Of a stretch of DNA of 64,000 nt, positions 34,731 to 47,277 are shown one piece after another. A model generated the notes under the pieces. That model was not told where the DNA came from. It was given only the letters and a program-made list of their open reading frames with translations, and made no database searches. Source of the stretch: Fagopyrum homotropicum. Lineage: Eukaryota > Streptophyta > Magnoliopsida > Caryophyllales > Polygonaceae. Location of the stretch: assembly GCA_033239125.1 (NCBI GenBank), contig BSWB01000003.1:34673001-34737000 (forward strand), given 5' to 3'. The position numbers were made by a program, and so were the translations under genes. How positions within the stretch are numbered: the first letter of the stretch is position 1; each line of letters starts with the position of its first letter.

Positions 34731-35212
34731 TCAGGTACGGTTTTTTTTTTTCGGTATGATGGTGTGATTGCGTGTGCGGCATACATGTGTTCAAAAAATT
34801 TTTTCCCTCCCAGAAACGATTGAATTTTTTTTTTCCAAAAACGAACGAAATTTTTTTGAACTACCATGTTATAAATTCTGCACTATTCTCTTATAAACTT
34901 TGAACTATTCTCATATAATTCATGAACTATTATTTTTTAATATATTATATCAAATTATTTATAAATTAATCGTTTATATGTTATGAGCTATTCAACTATA
35001 ATCCATAACTATCATTTTATAAGTTATACACTATCCTTTATAAGTTTTGCCCTATAAAAATTATAATTCATGACTATACTTTTATAAGTTATAAACTATC
35101 CCTTTATAAGTTTTGATCTATAATTTCATTTGTTTCTGAAATTTTTTTTTTGGGACACGTGTCGGTCGCGTGTGCAGCTGCACAACCGTACCGGAATAGT
35201 GAACCGTATTTG
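34731..35212. mobile_element. probable MITE with roughly 65-bp degenerate inverted ends
   Basis: The left end TCAGGTACGG... and the reversed right end TCAAATACGGTTCAC... can be aligned over about 65 nt, sharing TACGG, CGGTAYG, GTGTGC and ACAYGTGT. The middle is AT-rich with repeated TTATAAGTTWT-like words. No certain TSD was seen. The long inverted ends recall MULE-derived MITEs, but this is a guess. Confidence 0.5.
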
Positions 35213-35269
35213 AATACTACCCTTATTGTGTATCATGAGAACAATCTTAGATTGTTCGATGGTGAGTAT

Positions 35270-35590
35270 TAAGGGTCGAGATTTAGGGTAGATATCATAA
35301 TCAATAAGAACTACGAATAATAATAACTACGAATAATCCATTCAATCAACCATAACTACGAATAATAATACATTAAACGATATGACACTTTCGTAACAAA
35401 AGTAATAATAACTACGAATAGAATATTAAACAATAAGGTCGAAACGATATGACACTTTCGTAACAAAACTAATAATAACTACGAATATTAAACAATAAGG
35501 TCGGTTCCCATGATTACAGTTATGTATCCCATGATTACAGTTATGATTACATGATATGATAAGAGTTATGATTACATGATATGATAAGGT
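35270..35590. repeat. AT-rich tandem repeats with AATAATAACTACGAAT
   Basis: AATAATAACTACGAAT occurs at least five times. A block with CGATATGACACTTTCGTAAC occurs twice, and ATGATTACAGTTATG and ATGATATGATAAG are each doubled. No gene was seen. Confidence 0.7.
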
Positions 35591-36116
35591 TTGTTTTTCA
35601 TATTATATATATATATATGATTTGATTAATATATATATAATTAATGTATTTTACGTGAATGGTTTACTTAATTAGAGTTTATCTAGCTTAATTAATTTAT
35701 AAGAATTTTTTTAAAAAAATACAGGAACGATTCACTTGATGAATTAATCTTTAGTCTTTTTTTAAGATAAAAATAATATATTTTACTAAACTAGTTGGTA
35801 AAAAAACCTTCTATTTTCACTAGTCTCTAATTTATTATGGATAATATGGATATACTCTTTTGTCCAAATCCTTGAACTCAACAATATTTGTAGGCAGTTG
35901 AGAATCTAGCAATGAAATTAACACAGTTGGACGTTAACAAGGAAGGCCGATGATTTATTAGTGCTCATATAAGTCAGAAATCTCACGTACACAAAACGAC
36001 ACCGTTTAAAGTCACACTAGAACATTAGAAAGTCGCAAAACTGATCTGATCGTCAAAGGCCAAGAAAAGAAGTTAAAGTGGCCAGAATCCGGCGGATGCA
36101 TTGGTGCCGTTGTTAC
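35591..36116. other. spacer downstream of the cystatin gene
   Basis: AT-rich with no coding frame. The last 100-200 bp probably contain the cystatin 3' UTR, which runs leftward. Confidence 0.5.
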
Positions 36117-36497
36117 TTAATTTTGATTAGAAGGACCAAAATTAAGCAACTTCTTAGAGCTCAACCAAGGCTTGACCACCACCTCAGCGTCAAACACTCT
36201 CTTTTCTCCGCCCTGCACCGCCTCCACCTTAAGATAGTACTTCATTCCGGCCACCACCTGCTTCTCGGCCTCCACCACCTTCACGAACCTCAGGGGCGTC
36301 TCAACACCGTTGACGCCCGGCCACCTCAGCCGGTCACTCCGGTTGTAGTCTTCGACTGAGAACCGACCCAGCTCCTGAATTTCTTGGTTGGACTTGACGT
36401 TGTCGATTGGCATCCGGCCGCCGACGAAACGGCCGTGGACGAGGGTGGCGGAAATAGCCAGTAGGGCGAGTGTTAGAAAGAGGGGTGTTTTGGTCAT
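36117..36497 (-). CDS. secreted phytocystatin (cysteine protease inhibitor), 126 residues
   Basis: It inhibits papain-type (C1A) cysteine proteases, in growth, storage-protein turnover or defence against herbivores. The ATG at 36497 starts MTKTPLFLTLALLAISATLVHG, a signal peptide whose likely cleavage site is after residue 22. The mature protein has the inhibitory Gly pair (residues 26-27), the plant-cystatin signature LGRFSVEDYN (43-52), the QVVAG first loop (80-84) and the PW second loop (110-111). It is intronless. Upstream codons are open, but the start at 36497 is chosen because it gives the signal peptide and lies 66 nt below a TATA box. Single-domain cystatins are usually 95-130 residues, so it is complete. 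It is convergent with no close gene. Confidence 0.95.
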   Translation of the reverse strand: MTKTPLFLTLALLAISATLVHGRFVGGRMPIDNVKSNQEIQELGRFSVEDYNRSDRLRWPGVNGVETPLRFVKVVEAEKQVVAGMKYYLKVEAVQGGEKRVFDAEVVVKPWLSSKKLLNFGPSNQN

Positions 36498-36562
36498 TTT
36501 ATGATACTCTTGTGTTTTTGGTTGTTTTGATTGGTGAGTGATGAAGAAGAAGAGGAATTGGG

Positions 36563-36575
36563 GGTTTTTATAGAG
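36563..36575 (-). promoter_or_regulatory. TATA box of the cystatin gene
   Basis: CTCTATAAAAACC on the minus strand, 66 nt before the start codon. This fits a transcript with a leader of about 30-40 nt. Confidence 0.75.
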
Positions 36576-36639
36576 ATGGAGTGGTATGGTGTTGTGTTGG
36601 TAGGGATGGGTGTGCAGCAACGACGTGCCGCGTATTGGT

Positions 36640-38124
36640 GACATGCAGTGAGAGAATAGGACACCTCCTTCGTCCTTTCTCTGCAATTTGCAATTTGGCT
36701 ATATCTTCATCATTATCCCCATCCTCTCGATTTGTGGGCTTTGCAAAACACTCACTAATTCAACTCAACGGAGCAACGTAGGCTAAAACATTTGAAGGCA
36801 TTAATGAATAGGGTGCAGTTAAACGAAGCTTTTAACAAGTTAATCTTGAAAAGAATATTTTTATAGTGTTATTGGTTTAGGAGGGGGAGCTGAGAGGGTG
36901 GCGTTAGAGAAAAAGAAACGTGATATAGATTATGTGATATCAATAACCATATTCCATATCAGGATATGGGAACGGAACAAGCCCTAAATAAGTTAAGTTC
37001 GTACCCTTCAAAATGTGTTTATATGCGTCTCGTTTAAAAAATGAACGAGTTTGAACCGAGACGAGACGAACCCGAGGAACTTATCTAGTACATTCCTATT
37101 AGCGAAGTTACTGAAGAAACTTTTACTGGTTCTGGAAGGCTCTAGGGTAATTTGTTAAGAGTGGAGTGGATGATAGTAAACATGACATAATAATACATAG
37201 ACGATAAGTTTGAATAGGACTGCAAAGGGTGTCGTCTGAGTTATCCTCTAAAACTATCGCCTTCTGTTTTTCTGCGCACCCATTGCACCGCCCCCACCTT
37301 GATGTCACCATTTATTTGGTTGCATCTCCATAATTGTACAAACTGTCCTCGTCTACCGTCTATCCTGCAGAATACCCACCAATTAATAGTAACAAAACCT
37401 AGCGATAATGTTGCTCAAGCATGTTTGTGAGATTAAGCATGATTTGGAGATATGCTACTTGGAATAGTTTAATCATACACTTGAAGTTGTTGGACATTGG
37501 AAATTGATGTATCTTGATTCATGACTACCATAGCTGCTGCTGTTTTTTGTTTTCTAAATGCATAAAATCAAGGCTGCTACGGCTTCTTTGACTTTGATTT
37601 AGTGGAATCAGGATGAACAATTCCGATATTCTTATTTTGTAAAAATTGGAATGAGAATTGAACTATTTTCAGAAATGAATAACTAAAAGTTTACTTTTCA
37701 GGATGAACCCGGAAAAAAAAATTCCGATCCATCTAATGAACCGTAATTATTGTTTTAGGTAAAGGGGTCCGAGTGGGTCCGGGTCCGGATGAACAGTTTT
37801 GTAGTATGGGTTTGTTGATGAAAGTGATACAACCACTCACCACCCAACTCATTGACATCTCTACCTCTATCTGACTGAATCTACAAGGTGCATAATGTTA
37901 AGAATATTAACACCTACCGATTATGAGTTATTTACATCAGAAATGTTTTAGCCTTTGGTGTATTTAGTAAATTAGGTGCGGTTGTGGACATGTGGTTTTG
38001 AAAGATTTTTTTATTTCTAGATTTGGATTCTTAAAAAAATCACTATACATGTGTTTAGTAAATATATGCGATGTGATATCGGTTATGAAAAAGATATAAT
38101 ATCCTCATAAGTCATAAGTAATGT
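36640..38124. other. intergenic region upstream of the cystatin gene
   Basis: About 1.5 kb without a recognisable gene or element border. It must include the cystatin promoter near its left edge. A scrap with GACGAGACGAACCCGAG lies near 37060. Confidence 0.5.
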
Positions 38125-38136
38125 TCTCGTTGAAAA

Positions 38137-38472
38137 AGTTAAATGAGGTTGGTGCTACATCCATCTAGATTGAATGACAATTTGTTGTTTATAAATGCGA
38201 TCAATCAGATTTGAAAGCTTCCATGAGATTGGATATGATATTCTCTGATACATCTAACATGATCTCGGGACTCACACGCTCTACCCTCCACCGCATTTTT
38301 AGGGAAATCAACACTGTTGTTGATAGAATCGCGCTACATGGATTTAGCTCATCTAATGACATCAGTGATATTCCATATATGTTAAAGACCTCATCCGTAA
38401 GGATGTTTTAGGTCGATCGAGTTTTAGAAACTGATCATCTTAATTCGCTTACCTTTGTATCAAAAAAAAAAA
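38137..38472 (+). mobile_element. 5'-truncated LINE copy (336 bp)
   Basis: The 12-bp TSD TCTCGTTGAAAA lies at 38125-38136 and 38473-38484, with a poly(A) run (38462-38472) before the right copy. The surviving frame (38211-38409) reads LHRIFREINTVVDRIALHGF, the end of an L1-type RNase H, then a short 3' UTR. Only the last 5% or so of the LINE was copied. Confidence 0.88.
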
Positions 38473-38484
38473 TCTCGTTGAAAA

Positions 38485-39390
38485 TTTTCATAATACAAAT
38501 ATTCTATTGTTGTCATTCTTATCATGGAGGATTAAATAATTTTTTTTCATTTTTGATATAAAACGACGTCGTTTGGTTTTTATTCTGCAGGGGGAGCAAC
38601 GCCACATGATGTGTTGTGATTGGCCTAATTTTGGCCAACAACAGTGCGCCATGTGGTAGGGACATTTTTATTAAACCCTTTCTGCATAAATATTAAATTT
38701 TAAAAAATAAGAAAATTTATATTTGAAGAAGATTAATTATTATCTATCCAATGACACTTACTTTGCATGTGTTTTTATTAATTTTTTTTTGACTTCTTAT
38801 AACATATATAGGATTTTACGTAATGGACATTTAGCGTTGTATGATTTATTTTTTCCACATATAAATTATTTTTATATATCTGATAATATATTTATTTTAA
38901 AAGTATTTGCATATTTATTAATTTAATAAAAAATACAATTTAAAATGGATCTTAGACATAAAATGAGACATTAATTAACAAATAAAATTTCAATTTAATA
39001 AAAAAAATGATACATTAACTTCAATATAACACGTAATTTATAACATAAATTTGAAATAAAATGATATATAAAATACAATTCATTAATTTATTAAAAACAG
39101 ATATACAATTCATTAATTTATAATAATATTATTAATAAATATAATATATACCTCTACAATTTATTAATTTACTAAAAATAAATAGGAAAGTAAATTGTGA
39201 AAAATAGGAGCCCCGATATTCTCTGTTTTGGGTGAAAATAAGTGAAAACTGAAATGAGACTACTAAGCTAACATGAAGAAATCTTGGTAATGTTGCAAAA
39301 AAAAAAAGGAGTTTGGGGCTCTCTGATGCATATGGTCTAACAGACTAGTATACAAAATTGGTGGGTACCTTCATATTGTGAATAGGTTAT
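38485..39390. other. AT-rich spacer
   Basis: Very AT-rich, with repeated ATACAATTCATTAATTTAT near 39070-39170. AAAACGACGTCGTTT, a palindromic word, lies at 38562. No gene was seen. Confidence 0.5.
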
Positions 39391-39399
39391 AGCATGTAA

Positions 39400-40105
39400 A
39401 TTAAGTGGACTTATGGATCGAGCATAGACCAACGCCATACATTATTGAGTATCGCTCGGTATTTAAGTATTGTCTTATGATTCCTCTATACCCGGCTGAT
39501 GAGATTTGTCTTATACCCAATTGTCGAAGAGTATTGGATGTTTTTGGGGAGCGTTCAGTTCATTGTAAAGAGCTCATCGGGTGATGTTTTGTGTGATGTG
39601 TTTAAGAGAGCGGGAGTCTCAACTAAGAAGGAGGTGCATGTGTCCTTCTTAGCTGACCCACGTGAGGGAAGGTCTACGTTGAGGCCGGCGGATGTCTTGG
39701 TGTTTGGATGGGTGGGTGAGAAACATGCTTGCATCGATTTGACTGGGGTTTCCCCACTGGTTTGAATGGATAGTGGACCTTTTGTGGTGGGAAATGCAAC
39801 GCTTAATGCGGTTTTTGCTAAGGTGGCCAAACATGAGAGAGCTTGTATTGAAAACCAACATGTGTTTCTTTTGTTCGCTTTCGGCACTTTTGGTTTTCTT
39901 GCGCCCGATGCTATTGAAATTCTCAAGAGGGTGCAACGATCTTGCATGACATCGTTATGTCTCCTAGGTCTTCTGATGTCGTTTTTAAGAGGATCAGATC
40001 GCTATTCAGAAAGGGTTGACGACACAGCTTGTTGCCCGTCTTACTTTTATCTCGATGTAAATTATGTTATATTAATTTAGAATCTATCTATTCCCCTAAA
40101 AAAAA
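39400..40105 (+). pseudogene. 3' fragment of a YLDDG-type non-LTR retroelement (endonuclease-like domain)
   Basis: This matches the end of the element at 48.0-51.1 kb. It begins near IEYRSVFKY and MIPLYPADEICL, has the partial zinc region CRRVLDVFGERSVHCKEL, then a small deletion. The best-kept part is at 39570-39765: STLRPADVLVFGWVGEKHA and CIDLTGVSPL. After a stop it continues with VAKHERACIENQHVFLLFAF. RPAD...D.T...K is the pattern of the restriction-like endonuclease of R2/NeSL-type elements. It is 5'-truncated; the 3' end lies before an A-rich run near 40100. Confidence 0.75.
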
Positions 40106-41050
40106 TAAAAACAATGATTGCACATTAACAACTTAAATAAAGGAAAAATTAGTATACTCTCATTCATCCCTTGAAGACTTTTTAGCTTTTGGGATTTTTT
40201 AATATATTTTTGTGTATCTCTTTTCTCCTTTATTTGTGTCCCTTCACGACAGTTAGTCCGTCTGTCGATCTTTTTCGGCCTTTCGGCCCACTAGTCGGCG
40301 CGCCGTCTATTGGTTCGAACTGCTTTCCATTTTCAAAAAATGGAACAAAAAAATATCTCTATCAACGTACAAACTCCCCCCAAATAGAGTAGTCTTACAG
40401 ACTAGTTATGGGTCCCGTTTAGGGCAAACCGCCGAACCAGCTGTTTTCAAACCGGCCAAAACCGCCGGTTTTATGCGGTTTGCCATTTTTTTTACAAACC
40501 GCATGGAAAACCTGCGGTAGGCCGGTTTGGTTTTTCCCGGTTCAACTTTGGCCAAATCTAAACCGCCGTCTATTGTTATGTTTTTAATGTTTGAGTCTTT
40601 GGAGTTGAGAACTCGGCTGAAGTTTGTCGTTGTTTGTTTCCGGGGATCATATCATTGCATTAAAACGTATTTCGGTTTTGCCTTTATTGATGTCTTGTTG
40701 TAAGGCTAAGGTTCGGGACCCATTGTGAGGTCTCCGCCCGTAGCATTCCGAGTCCCCCGGATTCGGGATGTTACAATCTATATGGGAAGAGGATCTGATA
40801 TTATATTTCAATTATTTAATATATTCACTTAAAAATGAATATTTAAAATAAACATTTATGTATATTTATATCAAAAAAACAGTACAAGAATAATTTAAAA
40901 ATACAAATTCTTTCGGCTATAAATTCTTCTCGGGACAATCTGCTTTCTGGCCCAATACTAATGGACCTTTATGAATCTGGGCTGCAAAAGTCCAAATAGA
41001 TACAGAAACCTCGGCACCCCGCTCCTCCAAAAAAAATAAAAAGGAAAACA
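40106..41050. other. intergenic region with an AAACCGCC word patch and an LTR scrap
   Basis: At 40405-40570 the words AAACCGCC, GGCGGTTT and CGGTTTG recur, including the palindrome AAAACCGCCGGTTTT; this is probably a decayed MITE. From about 40580 to 40775 comes the 3' end of a chromovirus-type LTR: CGGGACCCATTGTG and CCCGTAGC as in the LTRs at 12600 and 21490, ending GGGATGTTACA. No gene was seen. Confidence 0.6.
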
Positions 41051-41329
41051 AAATAAATTTGTTAGGTTATGACATGACCCACAAGTTAACGTTCAAATTC
41101 AAAGCCGAAAAGTGCACGGTTCCTACTATGGGCTGTCTCGCACTGTATCATAACACATCCTCCAGATCCAAGAATTTCAAAACCACCCTTTTTGTCATAT
41201 CCCTTCTTTTATATTTTCCCTTTCTAATTTTAATATTTTTTCATTTCGCACTTCTCAACCATCTTCACAGCCTCGCATGCGTTAAATATTAAAGACCATA
41301 GACCGCAGTGTCAAAATTCAAATATTTCC

Positions 41330-41340
41330 TGTAACGGCTA
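41330..41340 (+). promoter_or_regulatory. MSA-like element upstream of the kinesin
   Basis: TGTAACGGCTA lies 115 bp before the start codon and fits the mitosis-specific activator consensus (core AACGG) except at one position. In plants, three-repeat MYB factors bind this site and drive G2/M expression of cytokinesis genes. One copy was seen; many such promoters have several. Confidence 0.5.
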
Positions 41341-41454
41341 CAATTCAAGATCCTCCCTCTTCCCCTTCCTCCTTCGGTCACTCCCTCTCTCTCACCTTCG
41401 TCTTCGTTCCTTTGTCACTCCTCTCTCTCTCTGTACAGTTTCTCACACTGAAAG

Positions 41455-44400
41455 ATGAAGCATTACATGCTACCAAGATCTCCGATGTTGAGGGAGGCTC
41501 ATCCCTCATCGGACCTTCTCGCGTCTCCAAACCCTAGTTCGCAGAAGCAGCGCTCCAATCGGAAGCAGCGAGGGTTTCCGAAGGAAAACGCTGATCCCAA
41601 TTCCATGCCCCAAGATTCACCTTTCCCGATCGTGAAGCCGTTAATGGCGCTAGCACCGGCTGGGAAGATGAAGAGCCCGCTTCCTCCTAGACCTCCTCCT
41701 TTCGGGAATCCCCTTAAGAGAAAGCTTAATCTAGATGCGGTTCCAGAGGGTGGAGTTTCCTCTTCTGATTCCGAAGTCAAGGTAAAGCTTGAGTTACTTG
41801 AACTTGAATGATTTTGAGCTTTTCACGATTTCTGTTTCACTTGAAAAAAAATTAGGAATCTGAATGTGAATCATCTATCGAAGGATTGACATTTTATATC
41901 TCAAATTGGAATCAACTATAACCGGTAGATCTTGCTCCTATACTCTCACAACCCTAATTGAAGATTAAAAAACTTGACGGCAAACACTAGGTTTGTGGGG
42001 GTGACATTTGAGAATTTCCCTGCAATGGGAGAATTTTTGAGGAGTTCCCACCTATGGGGTTAGCTTATTCAAAGGAGTCATATGGTGCTCCATGGCCATG
42101 TTGTCTTATACTGCAGGTTGTCGTGCGAATGAGGCCACCAAGAAAAGACGATGAAGATACTGAACTGATAGTTCAGAAGGTTGCCAATGATTCTTTGGCA
42201 ATTAATGAAAAGACTTTCACATTTGATTATGTAGCCGATACAGAAGCATCCCAGGCAAGAATCATTTATTACACTTTCTATAGAAGGTAGTATAATCATC
42301 AATGAAATTCTCATGTTGTTTTAATTTGTTTGAACAGATGGATATTTTTCAGCTAGTAGGTGCTCCTCTAGTGGAGAACTGTTTGGCTGGGTTCAACAGT
42401 TCTGTTTTTGCATATGGACAGGTTAGCTATTATATATATCAAGTGTGAAGTGTATACATGGTTTGCTTAGCTACCTAAGTGGTAAATGTGATTGCAATAC
42501 AATCTATTGATCAACCATTTATGTTTATCTGATCAGACGGGGAGTGGAAAAACATACACTATGTGGGGACCATCCAATGCTTTGCTTACAGAAAGCCCAT
42601 TGAGTGATCAGCAAGGTTTGACACCTCGTGTGTTAGAGCGGCTTTTTGCTCGTATGGATGAGGTTAGTACAAAAGTCCCCCTCACTGTTTGAGCGACTGA
42701 TTTTTCTGTTTGAGAAATGAGAGAAATTATTCTGATCTTTTGTACCAGGAGCAAGCTAAACATTCTGACAAACAACTCAAATATCAATGCCGGTGCTCTT
42801 TTCTTGAGGTAGTTTATCAAAACTAATGCCTTTTGTGAATTTACTTAGTTATCTGGCAAATCTCATGCCTTTTCTTGGTTGCAGATCTACAATGAACAAA
42901 TTACTGATCTACTGGACCCTAGTCAACGAAATCTCCAGGTTTGATTACGTGAAGCTAGTAAGCTATTGGCTTGCCTTTTCTAAATTCTAATGTACGGTTT
43001 TTATTTTTTGATCTTTCTTCAGATACGGGAGGATGTGAAATCTGGTGTTTATGTGGACAATCTGACGGAAGAGTATGTCTCTTCTTTGAAGGATGTCAAG
43101 CATCTGTTGTCAAAGGTGCTGTCTGCCTCTAATATGATATTGCCTGCATCAATGGATTACAGTATTTTTTTGCTAAATTGTTTTTTAATGTTTTATGTGC
43201 AGGGATTATCAAATAGACGGACGGGTTCAACAAGTATCAATGCTGAGAGTTCTCGCTCTCATAGTGTTTTCACTTGTGTTGTTGAATCAAGATGCAAGGT
43301 ATGATATGGTTTTGATCAGACTTTGTCTTATATGCGTATGATAATTGATTAGGCACCAATCTAACTTCAATTATGCACATCTTAGGTTGTATCGGATGGT
43401 CTAAGCAGTTGCAAGACAAGTAGAATCAACCTAGTCGATCTTGCTGGATCAGAGAGGCAAAAGCTTACTGGTGCAGCAGGAGAAAGACTGAAAGAAGCAG
43501 GGAATATAAACCGTTCACTGTCACAACTCGGGTACGTTTCTCAGAGTTCATCACTTTCTTGAATTCATTTTCCCAATCTGCGATTGCAGTTAAAATACAT
43601 TATAAAAAAGAGCCTATTTAACCCAATTCTTTCGAATACATTTGGCTCAACCGTCGCAATTAATCTCATGAATGCACTTTCCCACCTTGCTGCTAGGTGA
43701 TTGTAATTTGTATCTAGTGTGTTAAATGTAGCCGCTAAATATCCTATCTTACTAGCCTCAATTTCTATCTTGAATTCTCTAAAAAAGCAAAACATGTCTT
43801 GAGCATCTTTTGGTGTGATTACAGGAATTTAATAAACATCCTGGCAGAAGTTTCCCAAACTGGAAAGCAACGGCATATCCCATACAGAGATTCCAAATTG
43901 ACATTTTTACTGCAGGAATCTCTTGGTGGAAATGCAAAAATGGCAATGATTTGTGCAATATCTCCAGCAGACAGGTTATACATCTCACTATTTCAGTTTG
44001 CCTAAGCTCAGTCTCATCATTTTGTCTGCTATAACTGTCTTCCTCTTGCATTTCGCAGTTGTAAGAGTGAAACATTCAGCACATTAAGATTTGCACAGCG
44101 TGCAAAGGCTATCAAGAACAAGGCTGTTGTGAATGAAGTGATGCAAGATGATGTTAATGTCTTACGTGAAGTGATTCGGCAACTTAAGGTTCTTATTCAA
44201 TGAATCATCTTCCTTCCCCATCAAAATTGGTTTATCATCAGCAATATGTCTTGTTTGTTGGAGATAAAATAGTGATGTTATGAAATGCTTGGAATTGTGG
44301 ATCCTTTGAACAGGAAGAACTACTTCTCATGAAAGCAAATGGAGGTCAAAGTAACTCTACTGGAGCATATTCGAATGGGTGGAACGCACGAAGAAGTTTA

Positions 44401-47277
44401 AATCTCCTCAAATTTAGCCTCAATCGCCCAATGTCATTAGCCCATTTGGATGATGACGGCGATGAAGTGATGGAAATTGATGAGGAAGCTGTTGAGAAAC
44501 TCTGCATTGAAGCTGGTCTGGCTCTAGGAAGTGTTGGCATTTGCAGCAGCTCTGATGTAAGCAAGTCTAGGGTGCAAAAGGGTCATGATCCTTCGCTGAA
44601 TGCATCTGAAATCAAATGTCTTGAAAATCAAGCATCTGATGTTTCAGATGTGACCATGGAAGACGAAATCCCAGAGATAGATGAGAAGAACGAAGATTTG
44701 GATGAAAATATGGATCTTTCAAATACTCCTTTGCATGGAAAGACTGCAAGCATGGAAGAAAAAGCTGTGACTCAATCTGTCACCTGTAAAAGTGATAGTA
44801 ATCCTGCTGAAGATGTACTAGCTTTGAGTAATTTGCCAGAGAAAACAGATGATTTTCCAACTCCGATGATGGACTCTGTTAAAGAAGTTCTAGCTGATGT
44901 TACCGGAGAAAACACTTGTGCTGCTGCTGATAGGAATATTGGATCCGGAACTCATAACCTTAGCATTATTGCTTTTAATGCTTCTCCTGATCTGCAGTCT
45001 CCTGCCCCTAGTATCTCACCGAGAGTCAGCAGCAGCAGCGGCAGGAAGAGCCTCAGAACCTCATCAATGCTGACTGCTTCACAGAAAGATCCCAGGTCTA
45101 ATGACGACCTCATCCAGGATGATGTGCTATCATCGTCGAGGACCGCTAAAGGAAGCAACTCAAAGTCCCCAACTCGTGCCAGCAACAGAAAAAGCTTCTC
45201 TACTACCGAGCATTTGGCAGCTAGTCTTCATCACGGCCTGGAAATTATTGATAACCATCTGCAAAACTCACCCTTGAGGCGGTCACCATACAGGTTTTCC
45301 TTCAAACCTGCGGATCTAAAGCAAATTCTTCCTGTTGAAAAGGTTGATGTTGGAGTGCAGACCCTACCAGAAGATACTGGGTTGTCAGATGAAGATAGGA
45401 CATTGTACCTTTGTTGTAAAAGCACGACTTTTCCAAGAAATAGCCAAGTAATGGATGGGAAATTGGATCTTCAATTGGTTCCAGTTGACGACTCAATGTC
45501 AACTGAAAAAACTATAATTCAAGTCCCAAAAGTATGATACTGATGGACAACCATACATATATTGTGTGCATACTACTCCCTTATCTTCAAAATCTTATTT
45601 CTTCACAATGTGCATTTGTGCAGGCAGTGGAGAAGGTTCTAGCAGGGGCTATAAGGAGAGAAATGGCTCTAGAAGAGTTCTGTTCACATCAAACTTCTGA
45701 AATTATGCAGCTAAAACGTTTGGTTAGTTCCATCATAAGTTTTGCCATGGTTTGAGTTTCCTTGCATTTGTGAAAACTAAAGTTTATATTGTACCTATTG
45801 CAGGTTCAGCAGTATAAGCATGAAAGGGAGTGCACTGCAATCATTGGTCAAATACGCGAGGACAAGATAGTTCGGCTTGAGAACCTAATGGATGGGATAT
45901 TACCCACTGAGGAGTTCATTGAAGAAGAATTTTTGTCCCTCAAGAAGGAGCATGAGGTACCTGACATATGCAAGTTTTACAGTTAATTACATTCACTATT
46001 TAATTTAACTAATGATGTTCCTTTCTTTGGTTTCCAACCAGCTTCTGAAGGAAAAGTATGACAACCACCCTGATGTGCTAACAACACGAATCGAGTTAAA
46101 CAACGTTCAAAGTGAACTGGAAAGATACAAAAACTTCTTTGATTTGGGCGAAAGGGAGGTTTTGTTGGAAGAGATTCAAGATTTGAGGAGTCAATTGCTG
46201 TTTTATGCTGATACCCCTAAAAAATCTGAGAGAAGTTCCTGTTTGAAGTTGACCTATCTCTCTGAATCTACCCCATGCCCACCTTTGAGCACAATCCAGG
46301 AGTCAAATGAGGCCAATGCCGAGGAGACATATGAACAGGAATCATCTGAGGTCAATGCCAATGATAAATATGAACAGGAGAGGATTCACTGGACAGATTT
46401 AGAGAGTAAATGGATCTCTCTTGCTGAAGAACTGAGATCTGAACTTGATACAAGTCGTTCCACTGCTGAAACACTAAGGAAGGAGCTAGAGTCAGAAAAG
46501 AAATGCTCAGATGAGCTGAAAGAAGCATTGCAACTTGCAATGGAAGGTCATGCTCGGATGCTTGAGCAATATGCTGAACTTGAAGAGAAACACATGCAAA
46601 TGCTTGCACGCCACAGAAATGTACAGGACGGGATTGAGGATGTCAAGAAAGCAGCTGCCAAGGCCGGAGTCAGGGGAGCTGAGTCTAGATTCATCAATGC
46701 CCTTGCCAGAGAAATTTCAGTCTTGAGAGTGGAAAAAGAGAGAGAAACGCGGTATCTAAGAGATGAAAACAAAGCACTTCAATCACAACTAAGGGATACA
46801 GCTGAGGCTGTACAGGCTGCTGGTGAATTGCTTGTACGTCTCAAAGAGGCAGAAGAATCTGTTGTAACTGCTCAGGTGCGTTCCAGCATTGTATAATATC
46901 TTTATAATGCAATGCATCACTTAATAAACTCCATAGATCTTACTATTCCATCCTTTATATTACAGAAACGAGCAGTAGAGGCAGAGAAAGAGGCGGACAT
47001 GGCTCACAAGCAATTAGATAAGTTAAAGAAGAAGCACGAAAAGGAAATGAGTGCTGTCAACCGGACAACTGAGGAATCTCATCCACCAAACCGACTAAAA
47101 GAGTCGTATCCAGACTTGAGCATGCCAAAATTCGATTCACATATGCATAACAGCACAGATGATGAGAAGTGGAAAGAAGAATTCAAGGAATTCTACAATG
47201 GAAATGACGCAGCAGGGGTATCTAAACTTGACGAGCCATCATCTTGGTTTACCGGGTATGATAGTTGCAACATATGA
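41455..47277 (+). CDS. KIN12B: phragmoplast kinesin-12 (KIN12A/KIN12B, PAKRP1 type), 1339 residues
   Basis: Plus-end kinesin that organises phragmoplast microtubules in cytokinesis. Sixteen exons: 41455-41781, 42117-42254, 42338-42421, 42537-42662, 42749-42808, 42885-42938, 43023-43115, 43203-43298, 43386-43531, 43825-43974, 44059-44188, 44314-45531, 45624-45722, 45804-45956, 46042-46875, 46966-47277 (4020 nt, divisible by 3). The basic N-terminus (1-108) starts MKHYMLPRSPMLRE, as in the Arabidopsis proteins. The motor (about 110-450) has the P-loop GQTGSGKT split by an intron (182-189), switch I NAESSRSH (307-314) and switch II DLAGSE (344-349). An acidic, Ser-rich region follows (about 470-870), then long coiled coils (about 875-1290). 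Intron 2 has a GC donor. The two paralogues cannot be told apart by eye. Confidence 0.93.

Noticed and set aside
34646..34867. 73-codon frame on minus, Tyr/Ile repeats
   Set aside because: It is the translation of an (AT)n microsatellite running into a MITE end.
36078..36359. 93-codon frame on plus, His/Leu-rich
   Set aside because: Shadow of the cystatin gene on the other strand.
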